In this document: piece after piece, positions 27,136 through 36,133 of the stretch
Numbering within the stretch: the stretch's first letter is position 1
Layout of the letters: each line of letters opens with the position of its first letter
DNA from: Brevibacillus centrosporus
GTDB lineage: Bacteria > Bacillota > Bacilli > Brevibacillales > Brevibacillaceae
DNA length: 64,000 nt
Assembly: GCF_003710815.1 (NCBI RefSeq)
Contig: NZ_RHHP01000010.1
Span: 186,001-250,000 of the forward strand
Direction of reading: 5' to 3'
Notes under the pieces: model-generated
Seen by the model: the letters and a program-made list of their open reading frames with translations, nothing else
Databases searched by the model: none
Told to the model about the DNA's origin: nothing
Program-made: the position numbers and the translations under genes

Positions 27136-27945
27136 CTACCTCTGCCGAAACGCTTTTACCTTTTCCATGAACGCTCTTACTCGCTCTTGGTCTACATGAT
27201 TTTCGAATTTTCCGTCTAATTTAAACGTTGTTCCGACGACTGCTCCGTCCGCAATGGATAGCTGCTGCTCCAAATTTTGCATGCGGACTCCGGTGTTCGC
27301 CAGGACGACCGTTTCGGGAACAGCATCCTTTACCCGCTTCAAAATTTGCGAATCGGTCTCTGTCCCTGCCGTCAATCCTGATACGCACAAGGCATCCGGC
27401 CGATTGTTGAATACGGTGGATTTCGCGACATTCTCAATATCCCGATCTGCCAAGTACTTCGCGGCTTCTGGAACGATATTGAAGAGCAGCTTTACATTCT
27501 CTGCTCCGATCCGATACTGATGACGTACCGTCTCGCCAACATTGGTGTTCCATATGCCAAAATCGCTCGCGTAAACGCCCGTAAAGATTTCACGGACAAA
27601 CTGTGCCCCAGTTGCAGCAGCCAGATCCAGTGATTTTTTCGCATCCCAGAGCACGTTGACTCCGAAAGGAATTTGAATATCGCTTTTGAGTTCTCCGATG
27701 ATTCTCGCCATCGCTGCTACTGTCTCCGTTTTTACCTCAGTCAAATACGGCAGACTAAACTCGTTGGAAAACATCACGGCATCCACGCCACCGTCCTGGA
27801 GCGCTCGCAAATCCTTTCGCGCCATTTCCACGACGTATTCCATCCCTTTTTCTTTCTGAAAGGAAGGGTCTCCTGGCAAAGGAAGCAGGTGGCACATGGC
27901 AATGATTGCTTTTTCCGTTCCGATTACGTCTTTTAACCAAGTCAT
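27136..27945 (-). CDS. BtpA/SgcQ family protein
   Basis: A 269-residue TIM-barrel protein of the BtpA family (E. coli SgcQ, cyanobacterial BtpA). Recognisable segments are IAMCHLLPLPGDPSF at the N-terminus, DGGVDAVMFSNEFSLPYL, PFGVNVLWD, VREIFTGVYASDFG, and ALCVSGLTAGTETD. The biochemical role of the family is not established; sugar-operon members are suspected sugar-phosphate aldolases or isomerases. Here it sits between a FGGY kinase/M42 peptidase pair and a sugar importer, matching the gene company of sgcQ. Confidence 0.88.
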   Translation of the reverse strand: MTWLKDVIGTEKAIIAMCHLLPLPGDPSFQKEKGMEYVVEMARKDLRALQDGGVDAVMFSNEFSLPYLTEVKTETVAAMARIIGELKSDIQIPFGVNVLWDAKKSLDLAAATGAQFVREIFTGVYASDFGIWNTNVGETVRHQYRIGAENVKLLFNIVPEAAKYLADRDIENVAKSTVFNNRPDALCVSGLTAGTETDSQILKRVKDAVPETVVLANTGVRMQNLEQQLSIADGAVVGTTFKLDGKFENHVDQERVRAFMEKVKAFRQR

Positions 27946-27977
27946 GATTTGACTCCACTCCTCTGATAGATAATAGG

Positions 27978-29078
27978 TTATCCGCGGCTAAGATCCAAAT
28001 TTTGGTCGAAAGTGAGCAAAAGCTTTTCCAGCAAGCAAATGAGCTGCTCCACATCCTGTAAATCCACTGCTTCTACTGGCGCATGTGTGTAACGGGCTGG
28101 GTAGCCGAGATCGATCATTGGAATGCCGTCATTTTCCAATTGGCTAAAGGAAGCATCCGTCAGAATGCCCATAAAGACTGCTTGCTGCAGCGGAATTTCC
28201 TGTTCGCTTGCAATCTTTTGTACATGCTTCACCAGCTTGGGATTGGGGATGAGTCCACCCAAAGTGCCTCTTCCATGGAAGGTGTACATGCCAAGGCTCG
28301 GGCCGCCACCGAGACGAATATCCGCGCTGCCTTTTAGATCAGGTGTATCTGTCGCGATCGTAATATCCAGCGTGATTGCCAAGTGCGGATTTATCTTTCG
28401 CACGGCTGGCAGCACCCCGCGCAGGTTAAACTCTTCCTGCACGGAAAAGACAATGTACAGCTCGCAGGGCAGCTCGGTATGCTGCAAACGGTCTGCCAGC
28501 TCAAGCAAGGTCAGGCAGCCCACACGGTTATCGAGAGTATTGCCAAATACGATTGAGCCATTGTCAAAAAACTGCCGGGCGTAGCCTACCGGTGTACCTG
28601 GTGAAATTCCTGCATCCAGCGCCTCCTGCTTGCTCCGAAAGCCAAAGTCCGCATAGATCTCATTTACCGGAAGCACCTTATATTTCTCGTCTTGCTTTGT
28701 GACATGGTGGGATTTCGTGCCGACAATCCCGTTCCACCGCTTTCCCTCCACTTCGATCAAAAGAGTCGTACCTGCCAAGCTCTTCTCCGGAATTCCGCCC
28801 AGCCGCTCCAAGCGCAAAAAGCCGCTTTCCTCCACTTTGGTAACTACCAATCCGAGTTCGTCCATGTGAGCGAACACCATCACCCGAAACGAATTTTCCG
28901 CCTGGATCCGATTCATTCGCACAATGACATTCCCGAGCGCATCGACCTGAATATGCTCCGCCGCTCCTGCCAGCCTCTCCTTTACATAACGGATGACAGA
29001 ATCCTCGTATCCGGACAGAGCAAGGCAAGACGTCAAATCACGCAGAACCTCTTTCATTTTTTGATAGTCTGGAATCAT
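27978..29078 (-). CDS. M42 family metallopeptidase (SgcX/FrvX type)
   Basis: A 366-residue M42 peptidase. The co-catalytic metal ligands are all present: AHMDE (His, Asp), GNTLDNRVG (bridging Asp), SVQEEF (catalytic and ligand Glu), LDITIATD (Asp) and YTHAP (His). M42 enzymes form dodecameric tetrahedral aminopeptidases in the cytoplasm. Relatives SgcX and FrvX are encoded in sugar operons, where their substrate is unknown. The presence of one between the kinase and BtpA genes suggests deglycosylated or glycated peptide turnover, or an amidohydrolase role on an amino-sugar derivative; both are inference. Confidence 0.9.
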   Translation of the reverse strand: MIPDYQKMKEVLRDLTSCLALSGYEDSVIRYVKERLAGAAEHIQVDALGNVIVRMNRIQAENSFRVMVFAHMDELGLVVTKVEESGFLRLERLGGIPEKSLAGTTLLIEVEGKRWNGIVGTKSHHVTKQDEKYKVLPVNEIYADFGFRSKQEALDAGISPGTPVGYARQFFDNGSIVFGNTLDNRVGCLTLLELADRLQHTELPCELYIVFSVQEEFNLRGVLPAVRKINPHLAITLDITIATDTPDLKGSADIRLGGGPSLGMYTFHGRGTLGGLIPNPKLVKHVQKIASEQEIPLQQAVFMGILTDASFSQLENDGIPMIDLGYPARYTHAPVEAVDLQDVEQLICLLEKLLLTFDQNLDLSRG

Positions 29079-29101
29079 GCTTTCGTTCCCCCGTTGTTTG
29101 G

Positions 29102-30631
29102 TTAAGTGAGCTCATCCATTAAATCTCGTGTTCGCTGATACAGTTTGTGATAGAGTTCGTAGTAGCGCTCATAGACAAGCAGATGCGTCTTCTGCGGTGC
29201 AACCTCTTCCTTGACTTTTACCCATTGAGCCATATCCGTAAGATCTCGATACCAGCCGAGTCCAAGCGCACACAAAAAGGCGTTTCCGTAAGAGGCACCC
29301 AGTGTAATTTCCGGGATGACCTGAGTCAGTTGGCAAATGTCACTCACACTTTGCAGCCAAAGGCGATTTTTAACACCACCTCCTACCGCAATGGCTCGAT
29401 GGATCGGAACATCCATGCTTCGGATTTCGTCCATATTGTGGCGAATGGAAAAGGAAATGCCCTCTAAAATCGAGCGGTACATGTCAGACTGCGTGTGATG
29501 GAGGGTGAGTCCAAAAAACACACCCTTTGCCGCAGCGTGATGAATAGGCGTCCGTTCTCCGCTAAAGTAGGGAAGGGTGAGCAGCCCATTTGCCCCAGGT
29601 GGACTCTGCTCTGCCAGCTTCATCGCATACGTGTAGGCATCATCGACCGTCATGCCATTTTCCTTTTGTCCAGCTGCCGACAAGCATTGATCGATAAACC
29701 AGCGGGTGAGTGAGCCTGCTGTAGCCGTGCCACCCGTAATAGTGTGGTAGCCAGGAACCGCGTGCAAATTGGCCCATAAGGTATGTGTCCTTGGTAAATC
29801 GGGAGCAGCAAGAATAAAGAAGGTAGAGCTGCCGTACATCAGCATCAAATCGCCTTTGTTCACCGCTCCTACGCTAATCGCCTCGGAAAGCGCGTCGGCT
29901 GTACCAGCAATCACTTTCGTTCCGGGGGCAAGTCCAGTCTGTGCTGCTGCCCGCTTCGTTACTTCTCCTACGATTTCGTGGCTCCAGGTGAGTCTGGGCA
30001 ATTTGTCCAACTCACAGATTGCACTCGCCATTTCCTCGCTCCATTTCAACTGATGGATGTCCAAAAGCGGTGAGTAAGATGCTGCCGTGTAACGATCGAT
30101 GACCTGCTCATCCGTAAGCTTGTAGACGAGATACCCTGAACCACAGAGAAACTTGGCCGTTTGCTCATACACATGCGGCTCTTCTTGGCGAATCCAGAGT
30201 ATTTTCGGTCCTGCCGATTGAGCTGATAAGGATTGTGCCCCAACTTGGAAAATCCGCTCTACCCCTAATTTTTCGTTACATTCATGGACCTGCGTTTGCG
30301 ATCGCGTATCGACTCCGTACAAGATTGCTTTACGTAGGGGCTTTCCCTCGCTATCGACCGGGACGACGGCTGGGGCGATCGAGCTGACTCCCACGGCTTT
30401 GATCTCGTCCGGTCGGATCCCGTATTTGGCAGCGGCCTTTTGCGTGATGGCTTTGCTCAAATGCACAAAGTCGTGCCACCACGTATGCTCCGCATCATGC
30501 TCGGCCCAACCGCGTTGCGGGATTTCCAGCTGATGGGCCACCGACTCGCTCAAAAGGAGCTTGCCGGCCTCGTTTACCAACGCTCCCTTTGATTCATAGG
30601 TCCCGATATCTATCCCTAGCACATAAGGCAC
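29102..30631 (-). CDS. FGGY family carbohydrate kinase
   Basis: A roughly 510-residue sugar kinase of the xylulokinase/gluconokinase group. The N-terminal phosphate loop is GIDIGTYESKGAL, the central region has GVSSIAPAVVPVDSEGKPLR, and the C-terminal adenine-binding motif is AVGGGVKNRLWLQSVSDI. I chose the GTG at 30631, which is 8 bases after AGGGGAG; a GTG at 30640 overlaps that ribosome-binding site. The sugar cannot be named: residues around YGVDTRSQTQ differ from true xylulokinases. It should phosphorylate the sugar brought in by the ABC importer. Confidence 0.9.
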   Translation of the reverse strand: MPYVLGIDIGTYESKGALVNEAGKLLLSESVAHQLEIPQRGWAEHDAEHTWWHDFVHLSKAITQKAAAKYGIRPDEIKAVGVSSIAPAVVPVDSEGKPLRKAILYGVDTRSQTQVHECNEKLGVERIFQVGAQSLSAQSAGPKILWIRQEEPHVYEQTAKFLCGSGYLVYKLTDEQVIDRYTAASYSPLLDIHQLKWSEEMASAICELDKLPRLTWSHEIVGEVTKRAAAQTGLAPGTKVIAGTADALSEAISVGAVNKGDLMLMYGSSTFFILAAPDLPRTHTLWANLHAVPGYHTITGGTATAGSLTRWFIDQCLSAAGQKENGMTVDDAYTYAMKLAEQSPPGANGLLTLPYFSGERTPIHHAAAKGVFFGLTLHHTQSDMYRSILEGISFSIRHNMDEIRSMDVPIHRAIAVGGGVKNRLWLQSVSDICQLTQVIPEITLGASYGNAFLCALGLGWYRDLTDMAQWVKVKEEVAPQKTHLLVYERYYELYHKLYQRTRDLMDELT

Positions 30632-30685
30632 ATTCTTCACTCCCCTCGCAGCCCAAGTAGATCGCCTCTAGTGCGCTGGACATGA

Positions 30686-31435
30686 CTAGACGTAAGTAAT
30701 TTTTCCTTTGAAATGGTCTTCTGGAAGCTCCCCGCCAAAGTCGCCTTTGTTCGTGATCATTTCATCGATCTGCTCGGCTTCACATACCTGGATCAAGGAA
30801 GAATGTCCAAATTTCGTCCTATCCACAAGGGCGATGACTCTTTTGGAGCGATCGATAAATGCTCGTTTCACTTCCGTCTCTTCGATACTGTAATCCGTGA
30901 GACCCGTTTCCAGATTGATGCCCGCTACCCCGAGATAAAAGCGATCAAAAGTGAATTTCCTAATCGTCTCTTGGGCGATGCTGCCGACCATCGACATTTC
31001 CGTTTTACGAATCAGCCCACCGATCATATACACCTGAAGATTGCTCTTGGCGAGAATCGAAGCGACCTGGATGCAGGAGGTAAATACCGTGATCCCCGAG
31101 CGCTTGGTCAGCTCTCTCGCCAATTCCGCCGTCGTAGTACCGACATCCAGTGCGATGACCTCTCCCTCCTGAATCGTGTTTGCTACATACTTGGCTATTG
31201 ATTGCTTGAGCTCGTTGTTTTTCTTTTGCCGTTGATTAAACATCGGCTCAAATCCTAGCTCGGGTAAAGAAGCTCCTCCTCTTTTGCGAACGATCATCCC
31301 TTTCTTCTCCATCGCGGCCAAGTCTCTGCGGACGGTAACCTCGGAAACGTACAGGGAAGCAGCAAGTTCTTCCACCGACAACGGGGATTTTTCGTTCAGA
31401 AAATTCAGAATGTCTTTCTCGCGATCTGTCGCCAT
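30686..31435 (-). CDS. DeoR family transcriptional regulator of the sugar operon
   Basis: A 249-residue DeoR/GlpR regulator. The winged HTH is EKDILNFLNEKSPLSVEELA followed by VSEVTVRRDLAAMEKKGMIVR; the C-terminal SIS-like sensor has IALDVGTTTAELAREL and the typical DRTKFGHSSL near the end. The ATG at 31435 follows AGAGGAGAT; the longer frame from 31489 crosses the promoter and is not used. It is the first gene of the operon and is likely a repressor released by a phosphorylated sugar, acting at the operators upstream. Confidence 0.92.
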   Translation of the reverse strand: MATDREKDILNFLNEKSPLSVEELAASLYVSEVTVRRDLAAMEKKGMIVRKRGGASLPELGFEPMFNQRQKKNNELKQSIAKYVANTIQEGEVIALDVGTTTAELARELTKRSGITVFTSCIQVASILAKSNLQVYMIGGLIRKTEMSMVGSIAQETIRKFTFDRFYLGVAGINLETGLTDYSIEETEVKRAFIDRSKRVIALVDRTKFGHSSLIQVCEAEQIDEMITNKGDFGGELPEDHFKGKITYV

Positions 31436-31460
31436 GCTTATCGATCTCCTCTTGAGTGAA

Positions 31461-31489
31461 ATGATACACGAATGATCATATACGATCAA
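31461..31489 (-). promoter_or_regulatory. Promoter of the DeoR-led sugar operon
   Basis: Read leftward: -35 TTGATC (31484-31489), 17-base spacer, -10 TATCAT (31461-31466), matching the sigma-A pattern in 4 and 5 of 6 positions. The DeoR start is 25 bases further on. The spacer contains a near-palindromic operator. Confidence 0.65.
31473..31488. promoter_or_regulatory. Candidate DeoR operator O1 (overlaps promoter)
   Basis: TGATCATATACGATCA, a near-perfect palindrome lying between the -35 and -10. A second copy of the same motif is at 31537-31552. Confidence 0.6.
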
Positions 31490-31536
31490 TTAAAAATCAT
31501 GAATAATCAGAAATTGATCAGTTCAAAATATTAATT

Positions 31537-31552
31537 CGATCATATGTGATCA
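31537..31552. promoter_or_regulatory. Candidate DeoR operator O2
   Basis: CGATCATATGTGATCA shares 13 of 16 positions with O1 and has the same dyad. Centres of O1 and O2 are 64 bases apart, about six helical turns, which would allow DNA looping. Confidence 0.6.
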
Positions 31553-31566
31553 TGAAAGCGATTGCA
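31552..31566. promoter_or_regulatory. Catabolite-responsive element (cre) for CcpA
   Basis: ATGAAAGCGATTGCA matches the relaxed Bacillus cre consensus WTGNAANCGNWNNCW at every position. It touches operator O2, upstream of the sugar operon promoter. Predicts glucose repression. Confidence 0.6.
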
Positions 31567-31595
31567 ATACTCGGCAGCAGAATAATAATGAAACG

Positions 31596-31640
31596 AAAAA
31601 GACGCTTGAAATGCATCGTCACTCGACGCATTCAACCGTC
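31596..31640 (-). terminator. Terminator of the ROK gene (leftward)
   Basis: An imperfect long hairpin with arms at 31601-31618 and 31624-31640 (GACG..TTGAA..TGC..TCG against its complement with two mismatches and a bulge). Read leftward it runs into CGTCTTTTTCGTTTC. It lies about 70 bases past the ROK stop. Confidence 0.65.
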
Positions 31641-31711
31641 TTTTCCAGTACCTACGCCACTAGGAGGAATGGAGCTTTGCCCATTTGCCAACTGGCAGGC
31701 TCTCCCTCCGC

Positions 31712-32896
31712 TTACTCCTCTGACAAGCGACCCGCGAGCGGTGCAAAATGCTGCATGGCCAAAGCACCTGCTCCCATGACGATGCCATCTCCCCTCAGTT
31801 CGGACGGGATGACCTTGAATGTGCCTCGAAACGGCTCCCAAATCACTTGCTCACTATGTTCTTCCACCAAGTCTACGATCTCTCTATAATTCTCAATCAG
31901 CTCTCCGCTCAGAATGACGGTATCTGGATTGTACATGCAAACGATGTTGTTAATGGTAATGCCAATGTACAGTGCGGTACGCCAGACGATCTCCTTTGCC
32001 CAGCGCTCGTTGTTTCTCGCGGCTGCGTATACTTGGCGAACATCTGTAATTTCACTTACACGCCGCGCTTCCATGATCAGTGAATTCTCGTCGACATAGG
32101 TTTGCAGGCAACCGCGCTTTCCGCAGTCACACAGGTTGCCGTTTGGATCGAGCGTCGTATGTCCAAGCTCTCCGGCGCTATTGGAGCCACCCCGGAAAAC
32201 CTCTCCATTGATGATGAGCGCAGATCCAATGCCAGTACCGATCCCGATCAAGGCCGTTTTGTTTGAGCCTTTGGCAGAACCGTACAGATACTCCGAGAGA
32301 ATTTTTACTTTCAGATCGTTATCGATCACCGTTTTGATCTGCAGCTCTGCCTCGATCATCTTGGCGAACGCTACGTTCTTCCACCCTAAGGTTGCGGAGA
32401 ATTGGACAATGCCCTGCTCGTAATTGATAACACCAGGGACCCCGATCCCGATCCCGATCACTTTTTCGCAGGGAAGGTTTTGTTCCTCCACCATCGCGCG
32501 TATCTCGCAGCAGATCAGCTCAGCCGTCTCCTCAGGCGTAGATTTTTGGGCCTGATAGTCTACCCGGCGATAGACCGTCACGGTTTCACTAAAATCCATT
32601 AATCCAAAGCTGATCCGCTTTTTTTCGATGTCTACACCTATGGAGTAAATCGCGCCCGGCTCAATATCCAGCATGACGGCTTTTCTGCCCAGACCCGAAG
32701 ACGTCAGATTCGTTTCGCGAATAAAGCCTTCCTCGCAAAGCTCACTGACAAACCTGCCGATCGACGTCGCACTCATCTTGGTGATTTTCGTTATTTCGGC
32801 TCGGGAAATAGGTCGCTGTTTTTTTATAATATCGAGTATCATTTGCTTGTTATGTTGTTTGGTTACGTCCTGGTCATGTTTTACGATTTTTTTCAT
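31712..32896 (-). CDS. ROK family transcriptional repressor (XylR/NagC type)
   Basis: A 394-residue ROK repressor. The N-terminal HTH is ISRAEITKITKMSATSIGRF, and the ROK kinase-like domain has SIGVDIEKKR, GTGIGSALIINGEVFRG and the ROK signature with zinc cysteines CDCGKRGCLQTYVDE. A stretch encoding GIGIGVPG has a tandem GATCCC-like repeat at the DNA level (about 32440-32460). Usual family members repress sugar operons and are released by the sugar. RBS AGAGGGGG. It sits between the sgc-like operon and the broken MFS gene. Confidence 0.9.
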   Translation of the reverse strand: MKKIVKHDQDVTKQHNKQMILDIIKKQRPISRAEITKITKMSATSIGRFVSELCEEGFIRETNLTSSGLGRKAVMLDIEPGAIYSIGVDIEKKRISFGLMDFSETVTVYRRVDYQAQKSTPEETAELICCEIRAMVEEQNLPCEKVIGIGIGVPGVINYEQGIVQFSATLGWKNVAFAKMIEAELQIKTVIDNDLKVKILSEYLYGSAKGSNKTALIGIGTGIGSALIINGEVFRGGSNSAGELGHTTLDPNGNLCDCGKRGCLQTYVDENSLIMEARRVSEITDVRQVYAAARNNERWAKEIVWRTALYIGITINNIVCMYNPDTVILSGELIENYREIVDLVEEHSEQVIWEPFRGTFKVIPSELRGDGIVMGAGALAMQHFAPLAGRLSEE

Positions 32897-33019
32897 AGCT
32901 ACTACCCCCTCTTACCTTTGACATTCCCTTATACCTCTATATGTAATCCTTACACTACCTGTCCGCCTATCGTTCGTCAACGGCACAGCAAATAACCACC
33001 CGACTCTCCCGGATGGCCG

Positions 33020-34057
33020 CTATCTAGTAGATTGGTGAACGGCCGTCTCATCCAGCCCTTTGTATTTGACATAGAGGGCCGTCAGCAGAAGTGCTGCCCC
33101 ATTCATGATAAAAATGACCCGGATCGGCACGATACCTCCGAGAAAACCTCCAAGGATTGGCCCAATCATATTGGCAAATTGGACGGCAGACTGGTTCAAC
33201 CCGAAAGCTCTTCCACGAAAATCAGGCTCAATCACTTTGACAATCAGGGCATTGATCGCCGGATAAACGGCAGCGAAAAACAAGCCGTACAAAAATCGCA
33301 GGATACCAAACCCGTACAGATTGGTAAAAAAGTATTGCAGCACACTTCCGATTCCACCGCCTACCAGCCCGAAAACCAAGACCTTGGTGTAGCCGATTTT
33401 ACTTCCGATTTTCCCCCAGTGCGGGGCTGCCAGGACTGTCGCTACGCCCATCGAAGAAAAAATGATGCCTGAGTTAAGCGAAGCATCCTGCTGTGCTGCT
33501 CCAAGCTGCAGCACGTACACGGTCAGCAGCGGCTCCAAAAGCATGACGGAAACGGTCACCATCATGCTGATTCCCAGAACAATCATGAAACGAGGGTTCA
33601 GCATCGCCACACGCAAATCGTCCCGGACTTTTGACCGCTGCTTCAAAGTGACGTGAACCTCCCGGACAAAGAAGGTAGCAATCAGCGCTGCCACAAGTAC
33701 GAGACCCGAGGAAAAAAGAAAGGCTTCCCGATTGCCCCACAAATGACTGACAACGCCCCCAATCAAGGGCCCCACTATGCCTCCCGTCGCTCCACTTGTC
33801 GCCATGATTCCCAAAGCGTAGCCTGCGTGTGCTTCGGGAGTGTTGGTCGCGACCAGCGCAATCGCGGAGTACAAAGCCAGCTAAAAGACCTTCCAGCATT
33901 CGAAGGAGACCCCCGACCATGCCTCCAAATGCTCGCGAACCCCAAGCGTGTTGTACATAAAGAGCGGCAAAAAGGGGATCGAAAGGGAGTAAGCAGTACT
34001 ACAAAAAAATACCCCGATCCACAGAACCACGAGATTTCTTTTCCAGGAGAACGACAT
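33020..34057 (-). pseudogene. MFS transporter (MdtG/YfkF-like), disrupted by internal deletion and frameshift
   Basis: The start (ATG at 34057) gives a good MFS N-terminus, MSFSWKRNLVVLWIGVFFCS, up to HLEAWSGVSF, and then reads out of frame to a TAG at 33881-33883. Family sequence resumes in another frame as RMLEGLLAGF and shifts again to SAIALVATNTPEAHAGYALG, continuing normally to the C-terminus (FRGRAFGLNQSAVQFANMIG). Compared with MdtG-like proteins about 50 residues are missing between WSGVSF and RMLEGLL, including the diagnostic cytoplasmic loop with the GRK motif, plus a small frameshift 20 bases later. The product cannot be a working transporter. From 33874 a short-start frame exists but would lack the first five helices. 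Confidence 0.85.
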
Positions 34058-34115
34058 GGCCTTGTTAAACCTTCTTTCCTGCAAACAGCTGCATTTTTCT
34101 AACGGAAAACAGAAG

Positions 34116-34145
34116 GAAGCATCACGATTCAGATCGCAATGCTTC
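34116..34145 (-). terminator. Weak hairpin after the isomerase gene
   Basis: Arms GAAGCAT (34116-34122) and ATGCTTC (34139-34145) with inner GAT/ATC pairing; read leftward followed by CTTCTGTTTTCC. Located between the sugar isomerase stop and the MFS pseudogene start. Confidence 0.35.
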
Positions 34146-34158
34146 TCCCCCTTCCCTC

Positions 34159-35031
34159 CTACGCTTCTTCCCAGAAACGCCGCAAGTTGTCCATACCAAT
34201 TTTTGAGCCTTCCCGGCAATCTTCCATTCCTTCGAACTCCACTGTAATATAGCCGTCGTAACCAGATTCCTTCACCAGCTTTACGACTTCGCGAATCGGG
34301 ATATCGCCCTGGCCGACAATGGCTCCGCGCAAGAAATTGCCATGAACCGTCTTGAACCACTTTCCGCCGCCTGGCTCCTGGTAATACGGACGGAAATAAA
34401 AGTCCTTGAAGTGAACAAGCGAGGCGTATGGCAAATTCTTTTTCACACCGACCAGAGAATGCTCATCCACACACATAAAGTTGCCAATATCTAGGGTTGT
34501 TTTGAAATTCGGGCGATTGACCGCTTGCAAGACACGCTGGACGCGATCACTCGCTTGGACAAGCCAGCCGTGGTTTTCAATGGTCGTTGTAATGCCAAAT
34601 TGGGCTGCGTAGTCGGCGATTTGCCGGCTGCCTTCCACCATGATTTCGAGGTTATTCTCAAAATATTCGATCGTCGTTTGCTCTACAGGAACCGTAAACG
34701 CAGATACATCGTGACGCATATGCTTGATGCCCATTCGGTTTAGGAGATCCACATGCGTTTTTACACGTGCGACCTCTGCCTCAAAAGCTTCTTCTGTTTC
34801 CTGAATGAAGTTGGTCGGCATCGAATAGTTGGACAGCTCAATCCCTACAGCCTTGGCTTTGTCCCGTACGGCGTCGGCCAGCTCATAGTTGTCGACCAAG
34901 GTGAAGCCGTAGGGCACGATTTCCATATGCACGCCACCGTTGTCCGCAATCCATTGCACAACATCCAGGACATCCATTTCTCCAGCTCTGATGGCAGTCA
35001 GCAAACTATATGTGCTCAATCCAATTTTCAT
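34159..35031 (-). CDS. Sugar phosphate isomerase/epimerase (AP-endonuclease family 2 TIM barrel)
   Basis: A 290-residue TIM-barrel protein of the xylose-isomerase-like superfamily. Metal-site residues fit the family: TTIENHGW (Glu), KTTLDIGNFMCVDEH (Asp, His), VHFKDFYF (His) and YITVEFEG (Glu). The ATG at 35031 has GAGGTGG 6-7 bases upstream; a GTG at 35040 is the only other option. It follows the Gfo/Idh genes by about 105 bases. Members paired with Gfo/Idh enzymes usually act on inositols or 3-keto sugars. Confidence 0.88.
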   Translation of the reverse strand: MKIGLSTYSLLTAIRAGEMDVLDVVQWIADNGGVHMEIVPYGFTLVDNYELADAVRDKAKAVGIELSNYSMPTNFIQETEEAFEAEVARVKTHVDLLNRMGIKHMRHDVSAFTVPVEQTTIEYFENNLEIMVEGSRQIADYAAQFGITTTIENHGWLVQASDRVQRVLQAVNRPNFKTTLDIGNFMCVDEHSLVGVKKNLPYASLVHFKDFYFRPYYQEPGGGKWFKTVHGNFLRGAIVGQGDIPIREVVKLVKESGYDGYITVEFEGMEDCREGSKIGMDNLRRFWEEA

Positions 35032-35137
35032 GAGATCCACCTCTTCTTTTTTATCATTGTCAATGGTTTACGTGTCATCCAGTCCGCTCTGTACATCATT
35101 TTGGTTTTGGCTCCATCCCTCCTTTCCCATGCAAGAA

Positions 35138-36133
35138 TCACTCGGGAAAAGTCACCTTGTCGATGATGACAGCTTGCTTGCAGCGGTTTGATTCATAAGC
35201 GGCTTTGACGATTTCCAGTGTGCGCAGCCCATCCTCTCCTGAAATTGATGGCGCTCTTCCTTCTTGGACGCATTGAATGAAATCCGCAATGAGCCCTTCG
35301 TCCATATCCTTTGCCCACGGGAGATGCTGCACCCTGTTGGCATGATCATTGTAGTAGAGAGCATGCTGCTTAAACACATCGACCGACAGCGTGCCTTTGG
35401 TCCCTACGATTTGCATGGTCACGTCTCCCCACGTCGGAAATGTTTTCGGTCTGGACCAGCTCGGGTCGATGGTCACGATCACACCAGACTCCATTTCCAG
35501 TGAAACGATTCCGCAATCCTCCACATCGATGTCGTAAAAACGGGTATCCAGCTCGGCGTACACACTTTTCCCTTCATCCTTTAGCAGCCAGCGAACGAGA
35601 TCCATTACATGAACGATGTGGTCGGTAGCGGCTCCCCCGCCGGAAAGCTCTTTCTCAATGAACCATCCTCCAGGCATTTGCCCGTGATTCGTCCCATTGA
35701 CAGCCAAAACTTCTCCGATCGCCTTGGATTCTATCAGCTGCCTGACCTGTTCCATTACAGAGGCAAAACGGACAGGATAGGCAATTTGCAAGATGACCCC
35801 TTCTTCCTTGCAGGTGCGGATCATCTCTTCGGCATCCTTCACTTCAGTCGCAATCGGCTTTTCACATAAAATCTGCTTTTTGGATTTGGCAGCAGCGATT
35901 ACATGCTCTTTATGCCTGGCATTTTCCGAGCAGACAATGACCGCTTCCAAATCCGTCTGCAAAAATTCCCGCAGATCGCCATAGTAATCGACCTGATAGG
36001 TTGCAGCTGCTGTTTTCCCCCGCTCCTCGTCGTGATCCCAGATAGCGGTGAGTTGGACATCTGGGTGCTTTTGCAAGTAAGTAGCATAGCTGTGAGCATG
36101 CATATGCGCGAAACTGATGATCCCTACTTTCAT
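35138..36133 (-). CDS. Gfo/Idh/MocA family oxidoreductase
   Basis: A 331-residue NAD(P)-dependent sugar or inositol dehydrogenase. The N-terminal Rossmann fold begins MKVGIISFAHMHAHSYATYL, and the catalytic-lysine motif is ILCEKPIATE. The C-terminal domain has GGWFIEKELSGGGAATDHIV, with the DH pair of the family. Its start overlaps the stop of the next gene upstream as ATGA (36130-36133), so the two Gfo/Idh proteins are translationally coupled. Confidence 0.92.
   Translation of the reverse strand: MKVGIISFAHMHAHSYATYLQKHPDVQLTAIWDHDEERGKTAAATYQVDYYGDLREFLQTDLEAVIVCSENARHKEHVIAAAKSKKQILCEKPIATEVKDAEEMIRTCKEEGVILQIAYPVRFASVMEQVRQLIESKAIGEVLAVNGTNHGQMPGGWFIEKELSGGGAATDHIVHVMDLVRWLLKDEGKSVYAELDTRFYDIDVEDCGIVSLEMESGVIVTIDPSWSRPKTFPTWGDVTMQIVGTKGTLSVDVFKQHALYYNDHANRVQHLPWAKDMDEGLIADFIQCVQEGRAPSISGEDGLRTLEIVKAAYESNRCKQAVIIDKVTFPE

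Noticed and set aside
32440-32465. Tandem GATCCC-like repeat
   Set aside because: Explained by the coding of a Gly-Ile repeat in the ROK protein.
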